Assembly (NCBI GenBank): GCA_015847255.1
Contig: JADLZK010009192.1
Span: 102,111-166,110 of the forward strand
Length of the DNA: 64,000 bases
Source: Hyparrhenia diplandra
Lineage: Eukaryota; Streptophyta; Magnoliopsida; Poales; Poaceae
Direction: 5' to 3'
The notes under the pieces: model-generated
What the model was told of the DNA's origin: nothing
What the model saw: only the letters and a program-made list of their open reading frames with translations
The model's database searches: none
Translations under genes and position numbers: made by a program
In this document: piece by piece, positions 24,205-36,600 of the stretch
Layout: each line of letters opens with the position of its first letter
Position numbering within the stretch: position 1 is the first letter of the stretch

Positions 24205-25231
24205 TTTTTAGATATAAGCGCTAATGCTAGAAGGAGGTTAATCCATGACGGGTTGCGCTCAGCCAAAGTTTGGCAAGTGGTTGAAAAGTACACTCTAGCA
24301 TTTTTGTTTGTTTGTGGTAATTGTTATCTTATCATAAGCTAACTAGGCTCAAAAGATTTATCTTGCAAAAGTACATAAAAATGTGCCATTAGTTGTTTTT
24401 CTTTACCTACGGTTCATACTCCATGTATACATCTTTTTATTACGTTTAATAATTCGATGTGACAAGAATTTTAAACATTGTCCAAACTTTGGACAACTAA
24501 ACACAACCTTCCTTGCCTAGTCAAATAATGTCTCTGTCGCGCCTACCCACCCCATCCACCTTCCACGTCATCGCCCCTAACCCTCAGCACCCATATTGTC
24601 GGCCAAGCGCTGCCCATCGCACACCCTGTCCTCTACTAATCTCAATTGTACTCCAATAATCTCAATCGAAGGAGGAAGAACTACCGATTGCCCCCACATG
24701 ACTCTCATCCATTTCTCGCTCGACAACACCCCCTGCCTCACTTGTTGCCCCTCAACTGGCACCATTGTCGATCCGTGCCGCCCGACACCCCCACCCTCTT
24801 CTAAGACACTATCAATGGAGATACCTTAAGAACCCAGATCCTAAACCCACCACACCGCCTCGCGCGGCGACCTGATAAGTTGTTGCTCGACCACTTAATT
24901 TCAACGATGGCGACCAATCCCGTTGCCAAATAGAGTCGGTGAATTGCTAGCTGACTAAAAAATTAGCTCTAATACATCTAAATAAGAGGATTAATAATAG
25001 TGTTAGCTTGAGCTAGTTTTAGTATCAGCTAGTAACTAACCTTGTTTATCTAAATATGTCTTTTATCGGGAAAAAAAAATCATATGATGATACATGCACG
25101 TGTTAGAAATGTAGGCTTTCGTGGTGTGGCACACGGTCACTGGCGAAAGCGAAACGTCCAAGTCAACCAAACGAAGCGGCAAAGAGGAGAGAAGCTCAAC
25201 CACCGAGCCATCCCTCCCCCCACTCCTCACC
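24205..25231. other. MITE-rich upstream region of the esterase gene
   Basis: 24258-24492 is bounded by CCAAAGTTTGG and CCAAACTTTGG and may be a MITE. 24945-25060 has inverted arms around TCTAAATA and is probably another. 24530-24900 is C-rich with no credible gene. The stretch just before 25232 serves as promoter and 5' leader; no clear TATA box. Confidence 0.35.
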
Positions 25232-28200
25232 ATGAAGCCGGCGGCGCGGCGGCCGCTGCTGCTATGCGCGCTGGCAGCGGTGGCGGCGCTATCCATCCTG
25301 CTCGTCGCGCCGCCGCCGCTCGCCGCGCACCTCTCCTCCCTTCTCCTCGCCTTCCCGGCGTCGCCCTACGCGGGCAGCCCCAAACTAGTATTCCTCCTGG
25401 CCGGCCAGTCCAACATGGCCGGGCGCGGCGGCGTCGCGCCGACCCCGCTCCCGCCGGAGTTCCGCCCGCACCCGCGCGTGCTCCGTCTCGCCGCGTCCCG
25501 ACGCTGGGTCGTCGCCGCGCCGCCGCTCCACGCCGACATCGACACCCACAAGGCCTGTGGACTCGGTCCCGCCATGCCCTTCGCGCACCGCCTCCTCCTC
25601 CAGGCCTCCGACCTCGTCATGGGTCTCGTGCCCTGCGCTGTTGGCGGCACCAGGATCTGGATGTGGGCTAAAGGGGAGCCGCTCTACGAGGCCGCCGTCG
25701 CCCGGACGCGCGCCGCCGTTGCCGCCGGTGGTGGGACCATCGGTGCCGTCCTCTGGTTCCAGGGGAGAGCGATACCATCGAGCTCGATGATGCCACGGCC
25801 TATGGCGGCAGGATGGAGCGCCTCGTCAACGATCTCAGGGCCGATCTCGGCATCCCCAATCTGCTCGTCATACAGGTCACCACGCGGATTCTTCACTCCC
25901 CTTTTTTTTTGTCCCCTTCTCCATGTGCTTCCGTCATGGCGTCAGCTCCAGTTCAGGGCCAACTTATTTTCTTCATGGAAATGCTGTAATTCCATATTGC
26001 TAAGCCAAGCCACAAAAAGTTAGTAGCTCCTTTCTTACTAACAAACACCAGCACCACTTCAGCATGATAGTGTAAGCACTCATTTTAGATAGATGATAAA
26101 TAACCCTACTCTTACCGAAATCAACTGACAGTCGATCACCTGCGTCAACATCATTTCGAGGAACTCCGTTGGAAATCAGCTTAAATGGGGGGATATCTTG
26201 ATTGTCACAACCTCAAAGTGCTCAATTTTGATTGACTCTACTAATTACTAAACGTAATAGTTTTGCCCATTGGCTTTGTATGGGGAAAGAATGATGCACA
26301 TGCCTGTCATATCATACTTTCACTTTACTGCTCCTTTGCATTCATTTGGAAGCCAAGCCAGATTTAAAAGGATCATGTCTAACATAACCAGATGGAAATG
26401 TATTCCCCTTTGAGTTCGTAGCACTCAATCCGCATGAAAGTATATTTCAAAATGTCAAGAATTGAAGGCAAAAACATACGCCCCTTTAAGTTCATTGAAC
26501 TCAACCCACATGAAAGTATCTCAAAATGTTAACATGATGATTGAAGGCACTACTGATTGATATGCAGAGTACTATTATCATAAAATAGCAGTTCTTGTGC
26601 ACAGCTCCCATTTGTTTGACCACTACTCTGTGGAAATGAACACACTGAAACTGTGCAATGTGTTATGCGTACAACATCTGTCTGGATGGGTGGGGAGAGG
26701 GGGGCTTGGGTTCAGCAAGTCACCATTATCTCATATCTGTAGGTTCAGTCAACTCAATTTGTAGATTCTGAGATATCCATCATATGAAAACCTGCACACA
26801 AGAAATGAGTGAATGACTGAAACACATGTGCTACTAAGGTTTCAACATAAGTAAACAAATGCTGCTTATTACTCACTGAAATTACTGTAGTCATGAATGT
26901 GATAACTAGGTTACTAGGGCCAGTGATGGATCTAGGGGGTGGGGGGCTGAACAATCAAGGCTGATATACTTATGCTGAACAATAAGCGTCTTCTTCAACC
27001 TCTAGCTGTGCCTCCAGCACCTCCTTCTCTTTCTCCATGGCAGGAATGTTTCTTTCCTTGCCTGAAATTTCTAGGGGGCTGGGGGTTCCATGGGATCAAC
27101 CATGGTAAATTTACCCTGACTAGGGCCACCTTTCTGTTAGAAATTGTAGTATAGAAAGGAAATGATTATTTAGCCACCAGGCCTTCCATGAAACAATACG
27201 TCCAACCAAAAGGTAGATGTCATAGAAAATGGCAGCATACCAGAGACCACCAAACTAAACCCATCAGGAAAATAGCTCCAAAGCTGCCATTTGCATAGAG
27301 ATTTGAGAAATTATGTGGCTCTTGTTGAACTTCCTTTTAAAAATGATTGCCTTCCTCCAACTAATACATTACAGTACGCCTTACCTAATAACAAGGCATG
27401 ACTTTTACATCACTATCATATTGCTTGCCGTTGACTCAAAGTGTCATTATGAGTAGATCATGGGACTGATGATCAATTCAGCATCTTTGAAGAAAAAAAA
27501 GTATGATAGATCATTTTTATCAGGTTTAGTGATCCGAATGTTCTTTTTTTTATCCTCCCTTGAACAAGCGTGATCTGATCTAAATGTCTACGTAGGAGGA
27601 AGGTGGTTGTTGCTTGTTACTCTTAGTTTACTCTATAATAATGCACATGTTCATTGTGATGCTGGGCTCTACGTACCGCTTCAGTTGAGATAAAAACTGG
27701 AGTTCAGTAATCAGTACATTACTTTGGCCTAATGAAGGTTCAGTGCATGTGAAGCCAGGGAAAAAATTACTCTATCTGTGCCTAGCTAATTTTGTCTAGA
27801 CATGTACACTGTGGTTCACACATTGATTGGGGAATGTTTTATATTCTAGTGGAGTTCTGAAAATTTTGGAAGTATGCGTCTGTAGTTGTTTCCACATTTA
27901 AGCAAATCTTTGCTCTCTTACCTCTGGTTGCAGCTATGTACGCCTATCCAAATGTCTTTGGTCAAAAATTGTGAATAATATGATACCTTTTTTCCTCTCT
28001 TGCATCAGTTTATCCAGAGTGAGAAACAATAAACTTATATCTATATGGCACTTGTTAATTTCAGGTTGGTCTTGCATCAGGAGAGGGTAATTACACTGAT
28101 ATTGTCAGGGAAGCTCAGAGAAATGTCAAGCTTCCTAACGTCATTCTTGTAGATGCAATAGGATTGCCGCTCCGTGATGATCAGCTACACCTCTCCACAG

Positions 28201-28277
28201 AAGCTCAACTCCAGCTGGGTGACATGCTGGGACAAGCCTTTTTGAAATTTAACTCATCCATGGATTCAAGACAATGA
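25232..28277 (+). CDS. SASA-domain carbohydrate esterase, secreted or membrane-anchored, one frameshift
   Basis: Predicted acetyl-esterase of the SGNH-like SASA family, expected to remove acetyl groups from cell-wall polysaccharides. Exon 1 is 25232-25875, exon 2 is 28065-28277, both phase 0 with GT/AG borders; the intron is 2.19 kb. The N-terminus (MKPAARRPLLLCALAAV...) is a signal peptide or anchor. LAGQSNMAGRGG holds the nucleophile Ser; VPCAVGGTRIWMW and the WFQG block follow; exon 2 has GEGNYTDIVREAQ and the DDQLHLS block with the catalytic Asp/His. The frame breaks at GGGG 25762-25765: the family's WFQGESD motif is only readable one base out of register, and that register stays open to the splice donor. 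Total about 290 residues, normal for the family. Confidence 0.85.
26405..26555. repeat. short tandem duplication in the esterase intron
   Basis: CCCCTTTGAGTTCGTAGCACT at about 26405 and the related CCCCTTTAAGTTCATTGAACT at about 26482 begin two diverged units that both continue CAA.CC.CATGAAAGTAT and TCAAAATGT. Period about 78 bp. Confidence 0.6.
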
Positions 28278-28659
28278 CATCGACATTGTTATTATTGAAC
28301 CTGTTGTAGGTGTAGAGTCAAATGACAAATACCATTCTTTCGGAGCATTCTGTTGTAGATTGTAGATCATTGTACAAGAGGAGTGAGTTCTACCCATGGG
28401 TGCACTACAAAATGTAATAAAGGGTAGGGTACCCAGTAGAAACTCAGCTCAACCAATTCCACTGTTGTATATTACAGGAGAAAAACAGAGCCTCCATTGT
28501 GGAAATATAAATCCACATCATTTGTGGGATTCTGATTCCCATTTGGATCACATGGACAACTTTGGTCACGTTTAATGGCTGGAATACAATTGGAGCCGTG
28601 ATTCCGAGGGCACCTGCTGGAGTTATTAAGAAATGTATCTATTGGATCAATTTTGTATT

Positions 28660-29130
28660 GGAAGAGGGAAACTACACTGCTAATATCGTCAGGGGAGCTC
28701 AGAAGGAAAAACATCTAGCTCTCTCTAACAACAACATTGATTCGTGCGGATGCAATGCGACTGGCAGATGATCCTAGCTTGCACCTCTACAAGAGATAAC
28801 TCCAGTAGAGGATGATGTGCCTGGGGCTTTTCGAAATATACACATTCACGGAGTATTGAATACAATACAATGACGTTGATACCGTTGTCGAGACTGTTGT
28901 TAGGTGTAGAATCATATCAAATCGACAAGTACCATAATCGTTCTGTTGTGGAGTGTAGATCATTCTGCATTGTACACAGTCTCTTCAGATCAGAGTGTAA
29001 TAATATATAAACGGTGACCGGCCGGCAGAAATTTAGCTCGAACATACATTGCTCCAATATATTAATTGAAGGAGGAAAACAGGCACCTTCAGTAGCGGAA
29101 ATACAGATTTGCAGGAAATTAAGCAGAATT
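28660..29130 (+). pseudogene. decayed duplicate of the esterase last exon and 3' UTR
   Basis: Blocks of the terminal exon and its UTR recur in the same order: GAAACTACACTGCTAATATCG and GTCAGGGGAGCTCAGA (compare 28088-28116), GATGCAATGCGACTGGCAGATGA (compare 28153-28180), GCTTGCACCTCTAC, then UTR blocks TTAGGTGTAGAATCA and GTGTAGATCATT (compare 28309-28320 and 28358-28370). A further shared UTR block (AGGAG.AAAACAG..CC) is at 28475-28505 and 29070-29100. The copy has stops and indels and is not coding. Confidence 0.75.
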
Positions 29131-29328
29131 CAGGTCACAGTTGACGATCCGGTGCTTCCTCCTTACCCCGGGATGTCATTGCAGTCAGCATCTGAAGCGT
29201 CAAGCTCATACGATTGATGTGTCCAAACGGAGCCTATACTTAGGCCACACGTAGGCTGCACTTAGCTTCACGGGCAAATAAAAAGACCAGTGGATTGGAT
29301 CGAGGAACCTTAGCTACAAGAGCAAAAG

Positions 29329-29760
29329 ATGGCGAGGCTTGTGCCATTGTCGCTGCGGTTGCTGTTCCTTGTCATCATCAACTCCTGTAAGCAGCAGCTT
29401 AATAACCTCTACTATGTTTGGATCGATGCTGATGATCCGTTTTGGTTGGTTCCATATGAATATGATGGATGCACGTAACGTACATGCAGCTGACGAGATG
29501 CTTCCGTCGTCGGAGGTTGACGGCGGCGGGTTGCCGATACCTGCGTGGGGTCGCTTGTTACACGGCAAGTGCGCCTCAGCCCTCAAGCGTCCTGCTACTG
29601 CTGCGACGAGAAATGAAACGTCCAGTCCGGCCGTGACTTCCCTGGTCGACTCGACTGCCTCCTCCTGGACCCAAGAAGTAGTCCAGCCCATTGAACTGCA
29701 TATGAACTGCATGTTGCATTGTTTTGTTGCTAATATACACGTGGTCCGGCCCAACCCGGG
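29329..29760 (+). pseudogene. broken defensin-like peptide gene, copy 1
   Basis: Exon 1 (29329-29386) encodes a good signal peptide like that of the intact gene at 58853, with a GTAAGC donor. Exon 2 starts at 29490 after ACATGCAG and begins like the intact gene (DE.LPSSEV), but the block encoding most of the cysteine core is deleted, so only HGKC remains recognisable. The downstream part matches the copy at 45944-46460 closely. A product of this gene would lack the cysteine scaffold. Confidence 0.7.
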
Positions 29761-30613
29761 CATCCCAGTTCGCGACGAACGGCCTTGTTCACTTGCTTTA
29801 GCAGCCAGCTACTCAACCGTACTTTTCTCTCACAAAGATCGTAGGGACGGCCAGTACCCCGAACAGTCTCGAAGCTGGCAATGGAGTGGAAGCATAGAGC
29901 TCGCTGACAGCTTTCGGCGGGTGCAGGGTCAGCGAGGGGCAGCTTCCACACGTCCCTGGCTCAGCAGCAGGAAAGGCCTGGCGCCGCGCAGCTTCCCAAG
30001 CTCTGACTGCGGCGCGTTCACGCCCGTCGTCCCGAGCTCGGCCGCATTCATGGTGCCTCGCCAGGTTGGTGGCCGCCGGCAGTGCGGTATGAATGTGGCG
30101 CAGCTATCGGAATCCTACCACAAGGCTCCTCGGGTCATGAAAGGAAAAATAGAGTACATTTCAAAATATGAGAAATGATTATGACAAGAAAATTACAATA
30201 CAAAATTGTTATTGTTGATGACAGAAATTTATTTTTCCTGGTGAAGGATGCCCCTTGATTTTGGTAACGTACGCGTGCCACCCAAGGTCGTCGGGCATTG
30301 ATGCTGCACGCAGACGGGATGTGATGGCACGGCAGTGCAAGCCATGTCATGACGTGTCCGACTGCGCCCATGTCCCACTGTGGCTTCGGCTAGCGCGTCC
30401 ACGCAACGTTCTGCAGATGTGGCAGCAGGTCTGGCGCAGGCCACTGCTCTGCTCTGCAGAAACGTTCTCCGGGAGGCCTGGCCTTCCTTTGGCTTCCCGA
30501 GGGACACTGCAGGCTCCGCTTCGCTTTACTGCTTCATCTCGCTCGCCCAGACCCTTCCCATTCCCATTCCCTGCCCCTGTTCCACTCCGCCCCGTAAACC
30601 CTAGCCGCGAGCC
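29761..30613. other. region between the peptide relic and the EF-hand gene
   Basis: 29898-29935 repeats 46427-46460, and 29985-30120 repeats 51190-51345 in diverged form (shared: GCATTCATGGTGCCTCG, CCGGCAGTGC.GTAT). 30120-30300 is AT-rich. The last part, ending in CCGTAAACCCTAGCCGCGAGCC, is the GC-rich 5' leader of the EF-hand gene. Confidence 0.5.
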
Positions 30614-33600
30614 ATGAACCGCAAGCGGCCGCCGCAGCTGCCGTCGGGGGACTCCTCTAGCTCCGAAGAGTCCTCTAGCTCGGAGGAGTCCTCTAGCTCC
30701 CAAGAGTCGGAGGAGACCTCTAGCTCGGAGGAGACTCCTCCGGCGGTGGCCAAGCGCCGCGCGCCTACGCCGCCGAAGCCACCTTCACACATCAACTCAG
30801 GCAAAGGGAAGAAGGGCGCGCCGACGCCGCCGAAGCCGCCTTCACACAGCAACTCAGGCAAAGAGAACAAGGGTGCGCCTACACCGCCGAAGCCGGTGCC
30901 AATGCCGGATGATCCTGTTTCCGGTAGTGCACCCGCCTCCGCCCCACCGCCGCCGCACGGCAGCCCGCTGGTGCCCTCTGGCGGGTTGTTCTTCCCTCCC
31001 GGGACCAACTCCAACGTGGTGGCGTGCTTCAAGGCGGCCGACCGCGATGGCAGTGGCGTGATCGACGACAAGGAGCTTCAGTCCGCGCTGTCGTCGTCGT
31101 CAGGGTCGTACAACCACCAGACCTTGAGCCTCCGCACCGTTCACCTCCTCATGCACGTCTTCACCAATTACACCAACGTCCGCAAGCTCGGTGAGTTTAC
31201 TTTTCATCAGACGCCTCTCAGTCTCTCCTCCTGATTACTAGCTAGTGTGTGTGGTTGAGTACTGCTAGTAGGCTATCTAGCCTTTTGCTGTAACACTGGC
31301 ATGCATGGCAATCTGGATTGTGCTAGTCGCCTCCAGATGCATTTACTTAGAAATTACTCTTCTTTTGTCTGTAGTGCCAAACTAGCAAATCGATCCTTTC
31401 TTAAAGAATCAGATAGTTTACTTGTGTTTTAGACTTCGATTGAGTGATCAATATATATTGAATCGGTCAAGTAGATCCATTTCTTTATGTGCAAAATCCA
31501 ACATGATCCACACTGTAGATGACTTTTGGTAGTTATTATAGGGTTATTTTTGCAGTACCGATCACGTGCTGCAATATTAACACGAAGTTAGTGTTTGAGC
31601 AATGAAGTATTGCTAGTAGGCTATGTCACTCTCAAGCCTTTCGATTTAACACTGGCACATAGTTTCGTATATTCGTAATGATGCCTTTTCGGCAATCCTG
31701 TTTGCTGGAGTTTGGATCCAGTTTGGTACAGATTCTGTGTAATTTCAAAGTCCTGACTTGATATTGGTAGTCAAAACAATGGGAGTTCTTATATCTCTTT
31801 CACAAGAAATTTGATCAAGATTTCTTGCAACAAACTGGACCCTTGGATCATCATCCAAGGGTGGGACTGCTCATCAAATTATTTGACTTGACAATTGACA
31901 GACAGTTAGTGCAACGCGCACGGAGTGCTTGCTAATGGGCCCGCTACGATAACGGGTATCAGATCTAACCCATTAACCAAGTCAGTGCTCATTTGGTCAC
32001 GTTGCCGGTTAACAGTTATTACAGCAGAAGTGCCACGAACTCTCCAACAAGAAAGAAATTAGACAAATTGAACACGTCGTTCCTTCTAGGAGAAATCGGA
32101 TCTGGATCTACAACAAATTCACAAAGGAGAAAATCAACAAGAAGAAGGGAAAAGAGGATCAATGAAGGTATGTGTCGTTTTCGTCCTTGGTTGTCCTCTG
32201 TTCATCCTCATCCCCCACGGTTCATCCTAGGTTGTCCTCTGTAGGTGACTGTCCATGCTTGTCCTCTGCTCCTCTGTAAGATTTGTTATCTGTGCATGTG
32301 AACACCACCAACTCTGTTGGATCTGTTTGTGCTTCCTTCTTTCCAACTATGTACAATCTGTACAATCTGAACACAGAGTTGATAGCCACATACTGAACAT
32401 TTGTTCCTACTTTATTATTATAGCACCTTCCAAACACCAAGTGAAACTATGAGGCAAGGTGGAGTTACAAACTTTCTTAAATTTAAGGTATTTATGTTTT
32501 TAGCAATTTTCTCCTTTTCTAACTGATATATCCTAGAACTCACTAGTTCAAATAGAAGCTAACTGAGAAATGGACAAGCTCACCTGGTCTCTACCATCAT
32601 GGAAGCCGCTTCTAGCAAAAAGTCTTGATTGATGATCAATGTTATATGCTCTGGCATATGCCACATTCTCTAGTACATCAGCACCATTCAAGCCAAACCT
32701 GAATGCAAAAGAATCTTGAGAGACAATTTTTTTAATATCTTCCTTGGCAATTCAAGAATAATAGTAGTAGCTAAGTAATAATTTGTATTTCCATATCACC
32801 TATATGCTATCTGGAGAACTCTTTGAGGCCTGAATGTACCCTCTGCATCAATATACAAAGCCTTTCCTTCACCACCACCTTGGCCCAATGGGAGCTGCAC
32901 AAATCGCCACCACATTTGTAAGCTCAAAATAGAATATTCAGTCAACGTCCATACCATGAACAAATTAATAGCGAGAATCAAATGGAACAGCAAAGCAAGC
33001 ACGCGTACCGACTCTCGCCTCCTGAGATCTGACTCCCACTGAGACAGCTCCTTGGCCTTGCCCTTCGAATCCTGCATACCAAAACAGAGCCACATTACCA
33101 CGCACGCTCCGTCGCTCCCTCGATCACTAAGCAATCAACGAGGTACATAGTAAAGAGAAGGAGCATGAGCCTCCATGCGATCCATGTTTGAACGAGGTAC
33201 GTAGTAAAGAGAACGAGGTACGTAGTATTTTGGACTTACTATGTCAGGGAGGTCCATTTCAAGACAAACAAGATCCACAAGCTAAAAGCCATCCATGTCT
33301 GACATGTCCTAGAACAAATAAGAGAATCATGACCTAGCACAAAGGACAAAATACAAGATAAAGACAGTGGGTAGGGAACAAAGATAAGCAATACAATACA
33401 ATACAAGACAAAATAGAAGGCACAATACAAGGGGCATGACAAGGGACTATACAGCACAATCAACAAAAAATACAATATAAAGTACAAGACAAGGGACAAT
33501 CCAAACACAATTCGCAGGTCCTCTGTGATGATTTTTGCGTCTCGGCCTCGAGGGCCCTAACGGCCCACTCGGCCTCGGCGAAAGTGTTACTTTCAAAATG

Positions 33601-36600
33601 CGCCTTCAGCGCTAGGTTTTATATAGGGAATCAAGCGATGTCATTTTGTACTTTGTTGTCTTGTATCGCAGGTCCCTGCTTGTTTTTAAACAATTTGTTT
33701 TTATTACAAGAGACAATACAGGGAGAAAACATCGGACATAAACAAGGTTACAGAGTTAACATTTTTTCTTTTTTTGCAGGTCCACATCCAAGGAGTTCAT
33801 GAAATGGAAGAACTAGATTCTTCAATGCAGAATGGTCTTGGAAGTGATGATAATGTCATCCAACTTACTCAATTGTCTGAGCTAACAGCTAACACAGATT
33901 GTAACCAGATTTGAAAATAATGAAACCAGTTTCAAATATTACAAAACAAGAATATAAAAATTGCACATTTCAAATAGTGCAAATACTACATATTGTTATT
34001 GCAATTATACTACCTTTTTCGAGAAGTGCGCCTCAAGCTCCATAAAAGACCGGATATTTCACATAAAATGCACCATGATTGCAGTAATTTAAGTGTGCAA
34101 TTTACTACTTATAAATGTGCAATCAAAAATGGATACTAACCACTAAGATGCAAATTAGGAGCTATAAAGGATAACCTTTTTCGTTTACAGGGAATAGCTT
34201 TGGGGACTAGAACATGCAAATCAGGACAAGAAACAGTTAGGATATTCTTCGCAACAACTAAGTTCAGGTTCTCATTGGACTGAATACAAGTAGAAAAAAT
34301 GAAAATTATAAATACTTTAAATCATAGCAATAATCATAGCTTCTCTAAGGCTCCTCATCAATATCCATAACACAAAGACAGAGCACAATCAGTATTTCTT
34401 AGATCCATGAAATCTGACCTCATGAATATTTCTAGGCACACAAGTAGTAAACAAGTACTAGAGAATATACAAGGCTAACCTGTAAACAGATATTTGTTAT
34501 CAGCATATCCATAGCTTCTGTAAGGCTTAAATCCAAACATATCTGCATTGTTGCTAAAAAAACACATCTGCATTTACACAAAGCATAGATTAGATGGCAA
34601 ATAATATTTGTTTTTCATAGGCACAGTGAAAAATGGTGACAAAGTTATTAATAAAGACCAGATATTACACATGCTACACACCTTAATTGCAGTAGTTGAA
34701 GTGTGCAATTTACTACTAATAAATGTGCAACCAAAAAAATGGTGCTTCTACATACAGGAATAGGATAAAACCATAGTTCAATAAAATTCTAATACAGTTT
34801 GTAATTCATCAATCTCCATGGCTACATTCATGTCCAGCTTAAAAACTTATGACACCTAAAATCAGCTTGAGTGCGAGTGCTCACCCGACTGTAGCATTTA
34901 GGGAAATGCAACCCAATAACATCACTGAGTGTTACCACACTGCTTTCAAGCAAGCATCAGTGTGTTGGGTGTCTTTGCAAACAAGTTCAGCTCCAGTGTG
35001 AAATCTGAAATTTTAACATGGACAAAGATTACTAACTACATTGCACAATTGAACAGAGCATAATATGATTCAGACTGAGTAATGGAAATGTCAACCCATG
35101 CGCCACCTCTCTAAATATTCTCAAAATTGCTACCAGATTCAGAAAATAAAATAGTTTTACCTGTAGCTCCTGACGATCCACCTTGCAAGCGTGTGCGCCT
35201 CAGGAGATCCAAGAGTTTGATTCATTTCAAGCTGTCCACCAAGACGGAAAGGAGCTATTGACATGGCCACCCTCGGCACCGATGCCACCACAGACTTGAC
35301 ATATCAGAAGTCTTTTGATAAAAGCTTCTGGATGGCACCGATCTCCTGGCATATCTGGATGGCATCGGCCGTCCTCTGCCCCTGAATAGCAGCGACTGCC
35401 ACCGCAGATCTGTGGCTAGCCCCAGATATCACCAAATTATTACACAGACTAGATGGTTGAGAAATCATATATCACCAGATCTTGCACATGTCAAACGCCA
35501 TAATTGCAGTAATTGAAATGTGCAATTTACTACTAATAAACATGCAATCAAGAAATGTATACTAACCAATCGGACCAAATCACTGCAATTTGAGACAAAT
35601 GATATTCTTTTTGAGTGACAGGGAATATTTTTGGGTCTGAAACATGCAAATTAGGAAAAACAAACACTTTGGATATTCTTTCACACCCTAATTTCACTTT
35701 TTCATTGGACTGAAAACAAATAGAAAAAAATGGTGTGAATTAGTTTCATGTACTAGTCACAACCCACAGCAGCACAAAGTCCAAGCAAAAGAAGAAAAAG
35801 AAATAAAAACACTCCTTGCTCTCTTTCTACCAATAATCCCCACAACATCTAGGATAAGTCAAACACCTTTGAAACGTGCAAACTGACCAATAATCCCCAA
35901 TTCAGGGAGCCATCTAGAAAATTATCTCACGTAGTCACTCACAGACTAGTAGTAAGGAGTCACTACAGACTAGTTGGAAATTATTTCTATGCCTGCAGCT
36001 TGTTTCATATAGGTCAACAAAATAATTCATTACACCATTATAAGAAAAGGTCAATAGCATAGCATTACTAACCTGCCCCTTCTGGCCTAGATCGTGTTGA
36101 GACACTTGTGCTCCATCATGGCTGTAATGGCATGGAATTTATGGGCTTCATCAGTTCTTTATATGCAATTGAATAATAACCAGATACACATACAAAGAAA
36201 CTAAAACTAATTGGGTAATCTCCAACCTCTAACAAGAACTTAACAATGTCAGTTAAGCCATCATCAACTGCCCCTATTAAAATAATTGTGACTGAGGGAC
36301 ATATAAAGTTCGCATCAGCATCAGCCTGAGAATTGACAATACAAATCATAGGTAGCTCCAGAAAGAACCGTCAAATGAAATCAGGATTACAAATTGAATG
36401 GAAACAATAAGGCTACTTAGTTAGTCCACATTCAAATCTACATATTTGTTTAAACAGCAAGAACAAATTGAGTTAAGAAATAACTGGACCTCTCGGATCA
36501 TGGTAAATAATCTAGGCTTCTCAAGAAGAGAGCCTATATATGTGCAAAAATGGAACAAAAGATAAGGAATTGACTTTCGAAGGCAACTAGCATATCAAAA

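Noticed and set aside
33239..33508. 89-residue hydrophobic minus-strand frame resembling a membrane protein
   Set aside because: Comes from an ACAATACAAG-type simple repeat; its hydrophobic residues are by-products of TTG/TTC/TAT codons.
34040..35745. CRISPR-like array
   Set aside because: Only three long, diverged repeats with unequal spacing in a plant intron.
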